NCBI GenBank assembly: GCA_022702705.1
Contig: CM040425.1
Location: 5,720,001-5,784,000 of the forward strand
Reading direction: 5' to 3'
DNA: 64,000 bases
From: Papilionanthe hookeriana x Papilionanthe teres
Taxonomy: Eukaryota > Streptophyta > Magnoliopsida > Asparagales > Orchidaceae
The position numbers and the translations under genes were made by a program. Below are positions 44,944 through 56,085 of the stretch, in pieces; within the stretch, counting starts at the first letter, position 1; each line of letters begins with the position of its first letter. The notes under the pieces were generated by a model. The model ran no database searches. It saw nothing but the letters and a program-made list of their open reading frames with translations, and had not been told where the DNA came from.

Positions 44944-46503
44944 ATGCGTAATTCTGAATCTGAAAGATTACTACATTTTGATTCTGAATTAGAAAGAACA
45001 ATTAAAAGAATTAAAAAAGGAAAAAAATTCAAAACATCAAGAAATTGCTAACTTACATAACAATAATCAAAATCCAATCGAAATTAATGAACAAAATATT
45101 TAAAAACCATTAAGGGAATATGCAAACCCTACAGCTGATGAACTTAATGTTAGCATTCAAATGCCAGTTGTAGATGCTAATTCTTTTGAGCTAAAACCTT
45201 CTATTATTAAAATGGTTTAAAATAATCAATTTGGAGGAACACCTAATGAGGATCCAAATTTACATCTTGCTAGTTTTTTAGAACTTTGTGTTACCTTTAA
45301 ATATAATAATGTTTTTGATGATGCTATTAGGCTTAGGCTCTTTCCTTTTTCCTTAAAAGATAAAGCAAAGATGTGGCTTAATTCATTAGCAACTTGTTCT
45401 ATTAAAACATGGTCAGATATGACACAAAAATTTCTTGCTAAATATTTTCCTTCTTCTAAAACTCCTAAATTGAGAAATGATATTACTTCAGTTACGCAAT
45501 TTGATGGAGAAATAATTTATGAAGCTTGGGAAAGATTTAAAGAACTATTAAGAAAATGTCCTCATCATGCCTTATCAGATTAGTTAATCATTCAAACATT
45601 TTATAATGAATGTATTGGATCACTTAGATCTATTATTGATGCTACTGCTTGTGGTTCTTTAATGTCTAAGACATTTGAAGAAGCTTATATCTTAATTAAA
45701 GAAATGACTAATAATAATTTTCAATGGCCTTCTGAAAGACTTAATCCTAAAAGTATGACAAGTATTCAAGATAATGAAGTCTTTTCTATTTTAGCTTCAT
45801 AAGTGGCTGCGATATCAAAGAAATTAGATAATTTTGCTATTAACATATCGCATGTAAGTAATGATAATTCTGCAAATTCTGATGATTCTCAAATAATGGA
45901 AACTTTGCAAGCTATTTCTAGTAAAACTAATAACCCTTATTCTAATTATTATAATCCTGGTTGGAAAAATTCTCCTAATTTTAATTGGAGTAATGGACAT
46001 CAACAATGGAATAATAATCAAGTTAATCCAAATTGGAACAATCAAGGAAATTCAAACTATAGACCAACTTACCCTCCTGGTTATAACAATCAGCTACAAA
46101 GTCAAGACACTGCTATTCGTAATATTGAGAATCAGATGAGTCAAATAGCTAATTTCATTAATTACAGACCTCAAGGAACACTACCTAGCAATGTCGAAAT
46201 TAATCCTAAAGAATCTGGAAAAGAACATGAACAAGCAAAAGCTGTACAACTCAGAAGTGGAAAAGAATTAAAAGAGAAAACACAGAATGAGATTGAAAAA
46301 GAGAAAGAAGTTGAAGAGATTGAAAAACCTAAAGATACCCTTTCTCCAAGTAAAGATCAGATTATAGTACCTATTGAAGTGGAAGTTGAAAGACCACCAC
46401 CACCTTTTCCTCAAAGATTAAAAATTAGAAGCTTGACCATCAATTTTTTAAGTTCTTTGAAATTTTTAAGAAACTTACCATCAACATTTTTTTTGCTGAA
46501 GCT
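44944..46503 (+). pseudogene. Gag, element V
   Basis: ATGCG start, frameshift within 120 nt, TAA before NNQFGG (about 45219-45221), then KDKAKMWLNSLATCSIKTW, QKFLAKYFPSS and a TAG in place of Trp (45581-45583, before LIIQTFYN). Clean from 45803: YSNYYNPGWKNSPNFNW, QLQSQDTAIRNIENQMSQI, LPSNVEINPKESGKEHE, QLRSGKELK and PPPPFPQRL; a frameshift near 46430 leads to the protease linker LEQMPNYAKF. Confidence 0.85.
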
Positions 46504-47165
46504 TTGGAGCAAATGCCAAACTATGCAAAATTTATCAAGAATATTTTAAGCAAGAAGAGAAAATTTGAAGCTTATGAAACTGTTGCATTAAGTGAAGAAT
46601 GTAGTGCAATAATTCAGAAGAAATTACCTCAGAAACTTAAAGATCGTGGAAGTTTCACTATACCATGTACTATTAGAGAAAAATTCTGTGGAAAAACCTT
46701 ATGTGATTTAGGAGCAAGTATTAATCTCATGCCATTTTCAATCTTTTGAAGGTTAGATTTAGGAGAGATTTCTCCTACCATTGTAACCCTTCAGTTAGCT
46801 GATTGATCGATCACTTATCCTAAAGAAGTTATAGAGGATGTTCTTGTTAAGGTAGATAAATTTATCACACGCCTGTGGATTTCATTTTTCTAGATATGGA
46901 AGAAGATAAAGAAATACCTATCATTTTAAGGAGACCATTTTTAGCTATAGGACGAGCTGTGATTGATGTGCAAAAAGGAGAATTAACGATGAGAGTTAAT
47001 GATCAAGAGATAACATTCAATGTTCTAAAATCAATGAAGTATCCTGATAAAGAAAAATGCTATCGGATGGATATTTTTGATTACATAATTGAAAAGCATT
47101 ATCAAGAAAGATGTAAGGTCATTTCTGATGATAAAGGTAAAGAATCTATGTTATATAATGAGTCA
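46504..47165 (+). pseudogene. Protease, element V
   Basis: LCDLGASINLMPFSIF with the catalytic Asp (about 46710), two stops (46747 and 46804), a frameshift near 46868, then a run from 46875 with DMEEDKEIPIILRRPFLAIG (Gly of GRPF changed to Arg) and NDQEITFNVLKSMKYPD. The linker stops at about residue SMLYNESLN, where integrase sequence begins in the same frame. Confidence 0.8.
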
Positions 47166-48287
47166 TTAAATGAAGAAACTTTTGCAATAATTCAAAAATG
47201 TCATGATTCTGAAGTTAGAGGACACTTTGGAGTAGATAAAATTGGATTTAAAATTTTAAATTCAGGATTTTATTGGCCTACCTTATTTAAAGATGTTGGA
47301 CATTATGTGAAAAATTGTGATTGATGTCAAAGAATGAGAAATATATCCAGAAAAGATGAAATGCCTCTAAACTTTATATTATAAATCAAAATTTTTGATG
47401 TATGGGCTTTAGAATTTATGGGACCTTTCGTAACATCATCTGGAAAAAAATATATTTTTTTAGCAGTTGATTATGTTTCAAAGTGGATCGAAGCTGTAGC
47501 TTTACCTAACTGTGATTCCAAAAGTGTTTCAAAATTTTTAAAGAAGATGATTTTTACAAGATTTGGAATGCCCGGCGTAATTATCATAGATGGGGGAAGT
47601 CATTTCAGAAATATAAGAATTCGATCATTCGTTGGAAAAATTCGGAATTAAACATAGAATTGCAATCGCTTATCATCCTCAAACAAGTGGAATGGTCGAA
47701 GTATCAAACAGAGAAATTAAAATAATATTGGAAAAGACTCGTTAATCCTAAAAGAACCGACGCGAGTTGATAGACTTGATTCGCATTATGGGCTTATAGA
47801 ACAGCTTATAAGACACTTATCAGAATGTCACCTTATTGGTTAGTTTATGGTAAACATTGTCACTTACCTGTTGAACTGGAACATAAAGCTTATAAAGGAG
47901 TTCAATTATAATTTGAATAATGCATAAGAAAAGCGATTATTACAACTGAATGAAATGGAAGAGATAAGAAATGAGTCTTATGAAAATGCAAGAATTTATA
48001 AAGAAAGAATGAAGAAATTGCATGACAAAATGATTTCAAGGAAAATATTCGAGCCTGGACAAGAAGTATTATTATTTAATGCTCGTTTAAAACTTTTTCC
48101 TGGAAAATTAAAATCTAAATGGATGGGACCATTTATAATTGAGAAAGTATACCCTTATGGAGCTGTGGATATTAAAGATCCCAAAACTGGAAAAGTATTT
48201 AAAGTTAACGGATTAAGATTGAAGCTTTATATGGGAGAAATGAAAATAAATTACAAAGAGGCTTATGAGCTGAGTCTACCCAATTAA
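47166..48287 (+). pseudogene. Integrase, element V, fused to protease
   Basis: Joins in frame at EETFAIIQKCHDSE; RT, RNase H and the first part of integrase (about 1.9 kb by comparison with IV) are gone. FYWPTLFKDVGHYV follows, a stop (47322-47324) in the CxxC region, VWALEFMGPF with Glu for the first catalytic Asp, VIIIDGGSHF, NREIKIIL. Indels are dense at 47640-47930, then an open C-terminal run 47955-48287 (PGQEVLLFNARLKLFPGKLK, VNGLRLKLYMGE). Confidence 0.85.
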
Positions 48288-48909
48288 TTCAATTAATTAG
48301 GTCGGGCTAACGACATTAAACCAAGCGCATTGTGGGAGGCAACCCATATTTTGTAGTGTGAGTTAAATTATTGATGTAAGGTTATGCCTTGGTCTTGACT
48401 GAATTTATATATAACTTCTGGAAATATAAGGCTAACAAGTCTGTATTGGCTTAAGCTAAACATTATCTTGAAGTATATAGAATTTGGGATTGGACCACTC
48501 CATGTCAAATGTGAGTAAAAAGGAGATCAAATTAACCTTCATTTGTGATTGTTTGTGTTTTGAATTTTTCGTAAAGTGTTTTTGTCTTCATCATACCTGT
48601 TTGATAGACCTAAATTTACGACTGAAACTTGCAAAATTTGACGACAGGTGACTCGGAGTCGATCGATGTTCTGGTGCCTAGGTGCCAAAAGTTGGCTCCT
48701 AAGCGCCAGAATGGCCTGCGTATTGATGATCCGGAGCCTAGGCGCCAGATTCCGACGCCTAATCGCCACGGCTACACACCGTGTAAAAACAAAAAAATCT
48801 TCAATTTTTCACACGAAATCTCTTTATATATCACCTTATCTCCATCCCAAATCCCATAGAAACCTTAATTTCGATTAGAGCAATCAATTTTTGAGGAGTT
48901 AAGAAGGAT
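48288..48909 (+). promoter_or_regulatory. ORF A leader of element V: palindromes and TATA
   Basis: Palindromes at 48668-48771 (GGTGCCTAGGTGCCA, GGCTCCTAAGCGCCAG, GGAGCCTAGGCGCCAG, GACGCCTAATCGCCA), then TTTATATATCACC at 48823-48835, about 80 bp before ORF A. Palindrome, then TATA, then ORF as in element II. The 48288-48667 part is noncoding. Confidence 0.55.
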
Positions 48910-49275
48910 TTGGAGGCAACGGATAGAGGAAATCATGGAAATGAGGTAAGAGACAAAACTCCCAAAAATCATCAGCCTTATTTTAATGGTTTTATTGTTG
49001 TTAGTATGGAGAAATTGTTTAGTCGATTGGAGAAGATTGAAGCAGAACTTCAAAGTATTGGTAATCGTCTTCATGAGATGTACCACCAATACAAATACCT
49101 GGAACGACAAAACAAACTTCAATCTGATCATATGGTGGCCTATCATGACGCTCAAGTAGAAATGTACGCGAAGAACAAGTGGATCGATGAAAAGACGGCT
49201 TTGGAATTTCGAAGGGAGTTGGTGTTCTATCCCTTCGGTCCTAGTGAACTTCATTGCGAAAGAGATGGTAATTGA
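48910..49275 (+). pseudogene. ORF A, short form, element V, start codon lost
   Basis: 122-codon frame homologous to the ORF A of IV: QPYFNGFIVVSMEKLFSRLE coiled coil, YLERQNKLQSDHM, AQVEMYAKNKWIDEKTA. The IV start ATGGA is TTGGA here, and no in-frame ATG follows before the conserved part, so initiation is probably lost although the frame is open. Confidence 0.7.
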
Positions 49276-49670
49276 AGACCGATGTTAAATAGATCTTATA
49301 TGTGTTTTAGGTGTGATCGAGTCATGTGTTAGTGTGTTGAATATCGAATTTGCGTGTTTGCTTAATTGTTCAATGTTTGTTGTTGGATTTGAATATTTAC
49401 TTTGAATATGATGTTGTTTGTGTGTATTTATAAAACGATGAACCTTGATACAGTCTTGTTCTAAAATTTATTGAATTTGGAATGAAAATTATGGATTGGA
49501 ATTGAAGAATTTAGATACATTTTTGTGGATCTAAAATATCATTTTAAATTGATTGTGAAAATTTTTGGAGGATATAAATAGGATTAATACTCTCATAAGA
49601 GTAATTAGGAGTCAATTTTGATAAGATTTGGTGGAAAATATAAAATTTAAATTGAATTTTTGGAAAGGTG
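49276..49670 (+). other. Spacer after ORF A, element V
   Basis: T/G-rich noncoding DNA, equivalent to 600-998 of element I. Confidence 0.5.
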
Positions 49671-49720
49671 AGTCTGGCGCCTATGTGCCAGAATTCGACG
49701 CCTAGGCGCCGGGGCCTGAA
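49671..49720 (+). repeat. GC palindromes before ORF B, element V
   Basis: TGGCGCCTATGTGCCAG and GACGCCTAGGCGCCGG; one perfect TAGG-centred core, one worn. Confidence 0.7.
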
Positions 49721-49874
49721 CCCGAAAAATCATCTTCTTAAACACCCCCACGCCATTTTTGACGCCTAAGCTTCCTTCTCCACAGTTTTTCGCAAAAATG
49801 ACCCCTATAGATTCCATTTAAAGTCATATTTTCAAGTTTTTAAGCATGAAAGGACTCGATTTCTTCATCCCGAG

Positions 49875-50079
49875 ATCACATCTACATTTTTTTAAACTCA
49901 TTATTTTCGATTTTCACCATGGATTTTGCTTTCATTTAGAAAAACTGAAATTTTGAGAAAATTTTTGATTTTTAAGGTTATATCCATGAAAATTTTAAGG
50001 TCTTTCAAGTTTGAAAAGCTTAAATTAGTTTATTTTCCTAGATCTGTTGAATTTATTTTGTGTTTTTATTTCACGTTAG
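49875..50079 (+). other. Candidate leader intron of ORF B, donor mutated, element V
   Basis: Same 205-nt spacing as in IV, with ATTTTCACCATGG inside and acceptor CGTTAG next to the ATG at 50080. The donor reads GAG/ATCACATC where IV has AAG/GTCAGATC, so the GT is lost. Confidence 0.4.
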
Positions 50080-51236
50080 ATGACACCCAAATCTAAGCAA
50101 GGAAATGAACGAGAAAATTTTAATCGTAGTAAGTTCGTCAATGCTGCTGTACACTTCTGATACAATGATTTTGCTACGACTCGGAAATTTATCTCGGAGC
50201 GAAGTTTTTACAATCGTGGAGGAAGAATTGAGGATACAATCATTGCGCTCAACTGGCAACGATTCTGCTATTTCACTGTTGTTGCTGTTATCCCGGTTTT
50301 TTAGAGAGTTTTATTCTAATTTCGTGGATGCTGAAGAATACGAGATTTTCATCAGAGGATTTGGAGTAGGATTCGCTCCTAAACATATCAACATTTTCTA
50401 GGGCCTGCCGCCAAACATTGAGTGCTATTACTCCGGATTATCTCCATCTGAGGGAGATTTGGATATGATCATTGCCTACCTGACTAATTGTACTGGAGCC
50501 TGGAAGATTCGGAACAGAAAAAGGGTAAATTTTCATCATCTAAGCTTAATGGTGTTTCAAAGGCATGGCAGTACCTTATTTCTGCTCGTTTTCTTCCATC
50601 CAATCATCTGAGCGAGGTTACCAAAGATAGAGCTATCCCCAACTATTGCATTCAAGAGAGGAAGCCTATTGATGTAGGGAGCATTATTTATGATTCTTTA
50701 GAGGCTACTGCTCGTTCTAACACTTCTATTGGACTTGTTTTTCCATCTCTGATCTATTCTCTATGTGAAAGTGTTGGAGTAGTTGCTGAGCTTTCTGAGG
50801 AAAAGCTTAAGTCGACAAAGATTATAGGAAGAGAAAGTGTCAGTATCTATGATCGACTTCGAGGTAAGAGTTCTACTGCACCTTCTGGTTCATTACCTAC
50901 TTCTGGTAGAGCTTCTACTTCTAGACCATCTATTCTACTGAGCCACCATCTACATTTTGGGAAACCATGCATGATCAGTTTATAGAGCAGCAGAATGAGT
51001 TTTTCCTAACTCATTGCAGAGCAGTTACGATCGATAAGAAGATCGATCATCTTTCTGAGTATACACAAAGAAAGAGTGATTATGATGCTGAGTATTCTGA
51101 GTCTTTAGTGAGATTTCTGAAAGGTGAGCACGATGTTCAGTTCCCTACTTGCCCCAGATATTCATCATATGTTGATCCGAAGGATATGGAGTTTTCTTTT
51201 GGGGATGACAATGATGAAGCTAAAGATAGTGATTAG
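50080..51236 (+). pseudogene. ORF B of element V
   Basis: MTPKSKQGN start, stop at about 50148, frameshifts near 50290 and 50520, stop at about 50399. Recognisable throughout: REFYSNFVDAEEYEIF, SKAWQYLISARFLPSNHLSE, RAIPNYCIQERKPIDVGSII, GLVFPSLIYSLCESVGV. A Ser/Thr linker and the coiled-coil end QRKSDYDAEYSESLVRF follow, then an acidic finish and TAG at 51234-51236. Confidence 0.85.
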
Positions 51237-51706
51237 TAGCTTGACATACCTCTGGAGATGTGTTGATTCCATTTTTAGTGTGTTTCTTGTTTCTTGTGTT
51301 GTTTAGTGTGATGTTATTTGTTAGTGTTGATGTGAACTTTTTATGTTGAAACTGTTTTAAGATTATCTGATGTGTGTTTAAGACTGAAATATGAATGACT
51401 TTTTATAAAAGTTTATTTCTGTTTCAGCCTACTGTTTAGTGTTCATGAATAGTTAGTAATTTTGCATGTTCAAAAATAAAAATAAAAAAAATAATAAATA
51501 AAAAACTTTTTTTTAGAAATTAACTCCTGCTTTGCAAAACTTTTCTATATATGCTTAATCATTTCTGTTATATTCATATTAAAACATGTGTAGAAGTAGA
51601 AGTTAGGTTTTCCTTACTACATCATTATTGTACTTAGATTAATTCCAGTTTATTTCTTTCTCTCATGTTTTAAAAAATTTCATGATTCATATTTATACTA
51701 ATGCTG
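51237..51706 (+). other. ORF B 3' spacer, element V
   Basis: T-rich noncoding DNA with an A-rich patch near 51480-51510. Confidence 0.5.
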
Positions 51707-52608
51707 AAGTTTAGGGGAAGAGAAAACATTTATCAAATTTAAATATTATTTGTCCTTAAAGAACTAATATTTTCTTTAAAAGTATATAAATATAACATAA
51801 GGAATGAAAAATCTATTTAAGATTACATAAATTTTTGAATTTATAATAATTTAGTAAACTTAACTTAAATTTCAAAAATTTTGATTGATTTTAAGAATAG
51901 AATTATTTAACTCAAAGAATAATAAGATTAAAATTTTTCTATTAATAATAAAGAGAATTTTATTTTTGAAATACTAAGAAATCAAGATTATTGCTTGAAA
52001 AAGAAAAGATTGAAATAAGTTTTGAAAAATAATAAATTATTAAAAATGTCATATTTATTAAGTAAGAATGTATAAGTTTTTGAAAATAAGTTAAGGATAG
52101 TGAAGTTCAAAATCATTAACATGCTATCCAAAAATAGTAATCCTCACTTGAAAAAAAAGGATTGAAAAACAATCCAAAAGAAAAAAAAAGAAAAAAAAAG
52201 AAAAAAAGAATGTGAGGAGAAGCTTGAGGAAATGTCTAATCAAAAATTGGCTTCACTTGAATTATCTTATAGGAAGAAAACTGATTACATTTTTAACTTA
52301 ATTTCTATATACAAATATTTTTACTAGAAAAATATTTCATGAAAATCTTTTTCTTGTAAATATTCTATGTGACCTTAATATGATAAACTATAATTATTCT
52401 TGAAATAAATGAAAATTTGGAAGTCTTATGATTTGGTAGTTAAATGTTCTTTAATTCTTACAATTAAACTTAATTAGTGAAATTTGGTTAATGATTTGCT
52501 AAAGCATTTATAAAACCAAAATTTATAAGGAATCTTAAAGATTTTAACTTCATTCCAAATGTTATATATTTTATGTAATTAAAAAGGTTACTTGGGACAA
52601 GTAACGTT
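51707..52608 (+). repeat. 3' noncoding inverted-repeat domain, element V
   Basis: Clearest example. First polypurine motif AAGTTTAGGGGAAG (51707-51720). Left arm 51730-52140 against reversed right arm 52240-52608: TATTTGTCCTTAAAGAACTA/TACTTGTCCCAAGTAACC, AAATATAACATAAGGAATGA/AATATATAACATTTGGAATG, CTATTTAAGATTACATAAAT/CTTTAAGATTCCTTATAAAT, AATTTAGTAAAC/GCTTTAGCAAAT and GATTTTAAGAATAGAATTAT/TAATTGTAAGAATTAAAGAA, in order. Purine loop 52150-52210 and GAGGAGAAGCTTGAGG. The right arm ends in GTTACTTG-GGA-CAAGTAAC. Confidence 0.8.
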
Positions 52609-52620
52609 TAATTTGGGGGA
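52609..52620 (+). promoter_or_regulatory. Polypurine tract, element V
   Basis: TTAATTTGGGGGA just before the LTR's TGATC; one base weaker than in the others. Confidence 0.75.
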
Positions 52621-52623
52621 ATT

Positions 52624-54188
52624 TGATCTACCTAAAAAATACCCATTTTTATGCCTTATTTACGATTCAATTCTTAAGGATATTATGCTTTAATGAAAGA
52701 TATTTTCATGTTTTTGGATGCAGGTGATTAAAAAATAGTCAAAGAAAGAAAAAAAAAGGAAAAAGGAGCAAAATGGAGCAAAATGGAGCTAATGGAGCAA
52801 AGTATTGGAATTATTAATCCGGCGCCTAGGCGCCAGAATCTGGCGCCTAAGTGTCAGCTCAATACAGATGCTGTTAACATTTTTGATGATTTTGGGGAGT
52901 TATTTTGACAGATTTAAGCGGTTATTGGAGCTTCTAGAAGACTAGAAGTTACTCCTAATATATAGGACATGTGATACAATGCACTTGGACACAAGGAAAT
53001 GTTTTTAATCACGAAGAGGTGTCATCTAAAGTGAAGAGGTGCGAAGACCTGGTCACGGAGTCTGGCGCCTAGGCGCCAGATCCCGATGCCTAGGCGTGAA
53101 GTTACCTTCTAAAAGATGCATTGAATTTGGACAAATTTTGAAGGGATTCCTTAAGCAACCCCTGGTCAAATTCAAAGCTCTATAAATAGGAGCCCATTCT
53201 ATAGAGAAAATCGCACCATATAGTCCCCAAGCCCCTTTTAGCACCACCTCTCCCCCCTCTAGTTTTACTTAGTTTTTTTTTAGTCTCTTCCACACATAGG
53301 GTGCCACTTTATTTTGTATCTAGTGAGTTTATTTTGAGTATTTATTATGTGTTGTTGTTGTTGGAGTATTTCATCATTGCTTTGGAGTCAGTAGAAGTCA
53401 GCGGATCACTTGAAGGAAAACTTCAGATAAGTATTTGTACCTTGGTTCAAAGTTTTATAAATATATTTTGTTGTGTGATTTTAATGTGTTCTGAGTAGTT
53501 AGTTATCTTTCTCCTTTTAACTATGAAAAGATAATAAATTTATTAAATTTTGTAGGAGAATTAAAATTAAAATATTGAAAACGTTGTGATGATATTAATA
53601 CCTGATCTTAGTTTACTTTTTAAATTGGCGATTTAAATTGTTAAAACCTGTTGAAGAATTTTGAGACCTATCCGGAGATAAATTCTTAAGTAGTAGATAT
53701 CACAAGAATCCTTGTGTAGTCGAAGGCTTTATGCGAGTTATTCAAGGTGAAGTGCAAATAAATAGGAAGATGTGATTTATTGGGCGTAAAATTAATTAGT
53801 TTTTAGAGTGACAGACTAAATTCTAATAATTTGATTTATATAAAGGGAACGGGTCACTGGTAGGGCCGACCATAGCCACCCTTGGACATCTAGTAGTGTG
53901 AGCCTAGATTAACCCATTCTACTAATAAACATCCTGAACCGATCTATAGATTAGTCAATGTTCTTTGCACCTGGACCAAAGGGTAAAGAATAACAATGCT
54001 TCTATTTGGCACAATACCATAATCTAAATTCCCTACAAAAGATAATTATTCTAAAAATCTTGGATTAGTTGAAAAGGAGAAAATCATTTTTATACTTGCA
54101 TTGAATTTTAATTACTGCTTACTTTACTTTATTACTACTTACTGCTTACTTGCTTATTGTAAAAATTGTTAGTAAATTAAATTTGAAA

Positions 54189-54236
<48 letters not shown>

Positions 54237-54536
54237 TGCTTTTAATTTAAAAAATTCCAAAATATTTCTTACATTTCTTACTTTTTATAAAAACACTATC
54301 CCCGTGGGATCAATAACCAGGACTCCACTAGAGCCCTGTATTACTTGAACGATATGTATACTTGCGTTTAAAATTGTGACTTTTACAATAATTATTATAA
54401 AATCTAAATATAAATTCATAAGTAAAAGTAAACATCGCACATCAATTTTTTGAAGTCATTTCCCAGGAATTAAATATTCTAAAAAGTGGTATCAAATTCT
54501 TGTATTTAAAAACATATATAAAGTCATATCGCATCA
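52624..54536 (+). mobile_element. 3' LTR of element V
   Basis: 1913 bp, TGATCTACC to GCATCA. U3 has CGGCGCCTAGGCGCCAG (about 52820) and perfect TGGCGCCTAGGCGCCA (53063-53078); TATA box TATAAATAGG 53181-53190; AGATAAGTAT about 53426; hairpin block 53980-54015; a 40-bp AT microsatellite (54192-54231); U5 block 54300-54365. Inserted into the LTR end of element G. Confidence 0.9.
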
Positions 54537-54617
54537 TGTGTCTCATTTTGAAAATCTAAATTAATATAAATATAAATTTGAGTTCCTAAATTTTGGCAAA
54601 TTAAAAATGTCGCACCA
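54537..54617 (+). mobile_element. 3' LTR end of element G (81-bp remnant)
   Basis: From TGTGTCTCATTTTG to GTCGCACCA, matching 20571-20652 with a handful of differences. Ends in CA as an LTR should but is followed by a GC array rather than a PBS, so it is a 3' LTR end facing its insertion site. Confidence 0.75.
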
Positions 54618-54730
54618 CCTTACAGCGCCAATAGTCAGAGAGTTTGGCCATTTCAACAGAATAATGCACTGAACGGCGCTGCTTCCCGAGCCAGACAGCG
54701 CTCGAACGTGAAAAATGCCCGAAACTCTAA
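54618..54730 (+). repeat. GC palindrome remnant before ORF B, element H
   Basis: ACAGCGCCAATAG, AACGGCGCTGC and CAGCGCTCG spread over 54622-54705. Continuation of the array cut at 19091 in my model. Confidence 0.5.
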
Positions 54731-55661
54731 ATTTTCGCGATTTAACCCTGTGACCCACCATTTTTGCCAAAATCTTTGCCTTCGAGAATTTTATGTTAAT
54801 TTGTATTATTCTGAGAGTGAATTTATTCTAGTTAGAGACCAAATGATTGAATTTACCCCTGCGAGCATAAATGCATTTTATCAGTTGAGAGCACCCTACC
54901 ATTGTGAATATGAAAATTTTCTTTCATGAATCAAGCTTTGGATGATATTATAAACTTTTTGTGTGATGGAGAAAGGGAATGAAAAATTAAGCAGAGAATG
55001 AAAGTTAATTGTCTCATTTCTACTTTGAATCTTGTATCAAAAGTCTGACATTATTTCATTTCTGCAAGATTGTTACCTACCAACCATCACAGTGATGTTA
55101 CTGTTGATAGAGCTATTCTAAATTACTGTATTCAGAACATGAAGAATATAAATATTGGGGCTATTATTCATAAAATTATTTTAGCAATCTCAAAAGGAGA
55201 GACTACATAAGGTCTAGAACACCTCAGTCTGATTCATGCTTTATGTATTCAGGCAGGTGTGGTGATTGAATAATGATGAGGTATTCCATCCCCTGAAGCC
55301 TATTACTAAAATAAATCTGAAGACTTATGAAGCCCATGTAGGATGAAAATGGAGTAAGAGAACTGATGAACATTCTTATGGTCGAGATAGACCATCTACA
55401 TCTAGGGAGCCTACTCTGCATGATGTTATGGATCAATTAGAAAGGTTAAACACTAGAGTAGAGGAACTAGAAGTGAGGAACTAAATTAATGATGATTATC
55501 AAGTGCGGTGGAGAGAATATGAGATAGCTTATCACGACGCACATATGAGATTTTTCAGGGGAGACACTGATGTTGTATTTCCTACTTACCCTGAGTATAC
55601 TTCATACTAGCCTGAAGAACCTGACGATGGTGGAGCTCCTGCAGAAGATGAAGATTGGTAG
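54731..55661 (+). pseudogene. ORF B of element H, N-terminus deleted
   Basis: Recognisable from REFYVNLYYSESEFILVRDQ (54785) and FTPASINAFYQ, frameshift and stop near 54928, then YFISARLLPTNHHSDV, RAILNYCIQNMKNINIG, several stops, a coiled-coil region (DQLERLNTRVEELEV) and AHMRFFRGDTDVVFPTYPEY. The conserved end EDEDW and TAG are at 55659-55661. Closest in wording to III and I. Confidence 0.8.
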
Positions 55662-56085
55662 TTTGTGTATTGTTATTTTTATTTTTCATTAAACTTTGTG
55701 ATGTATTTTTGTTTTAAATTTGTGATGTATCTGAGACTCCTTATGATTTGTATCTGAGATGTTATATGTGTGTTGGATGTACTTATGGTAGACTTTGTTG
55801 TTGATTTGTAATTTGATAGTGAAGATTTTATGTGTAGTTTAATTTGTACCAGTAACAGTTGGATGTTAATGTTATGTGCATTGTTTAATGTGTCTTAAAC
55901 TTCTTCTTTATAAACTTCTAACACATATTTGTGTATAGAAATGCTTCTTAATTATTTCAGGTCTACAGTTCTACTTTATGAAGAAAAACCTACTGAAACT
56001 CAAAGGTATGAAAAGCCAACATATTGAGGTATGAGCTATATTTAGATTTTTTTCTTTCTTCCATGTATAATATATTCAAAAATCT
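55662..56085 (+). other. ORF B 3' spacer, element H
   Basis: T/G-rich noncoding DNA; nothing else seen. Confidence 0.5.

Noticed and set aside
48629..48878. Overlapping ORFs before ORF A of V
   Set aside because: Products of the palindrome region; no homologue at the same place in II or IV.
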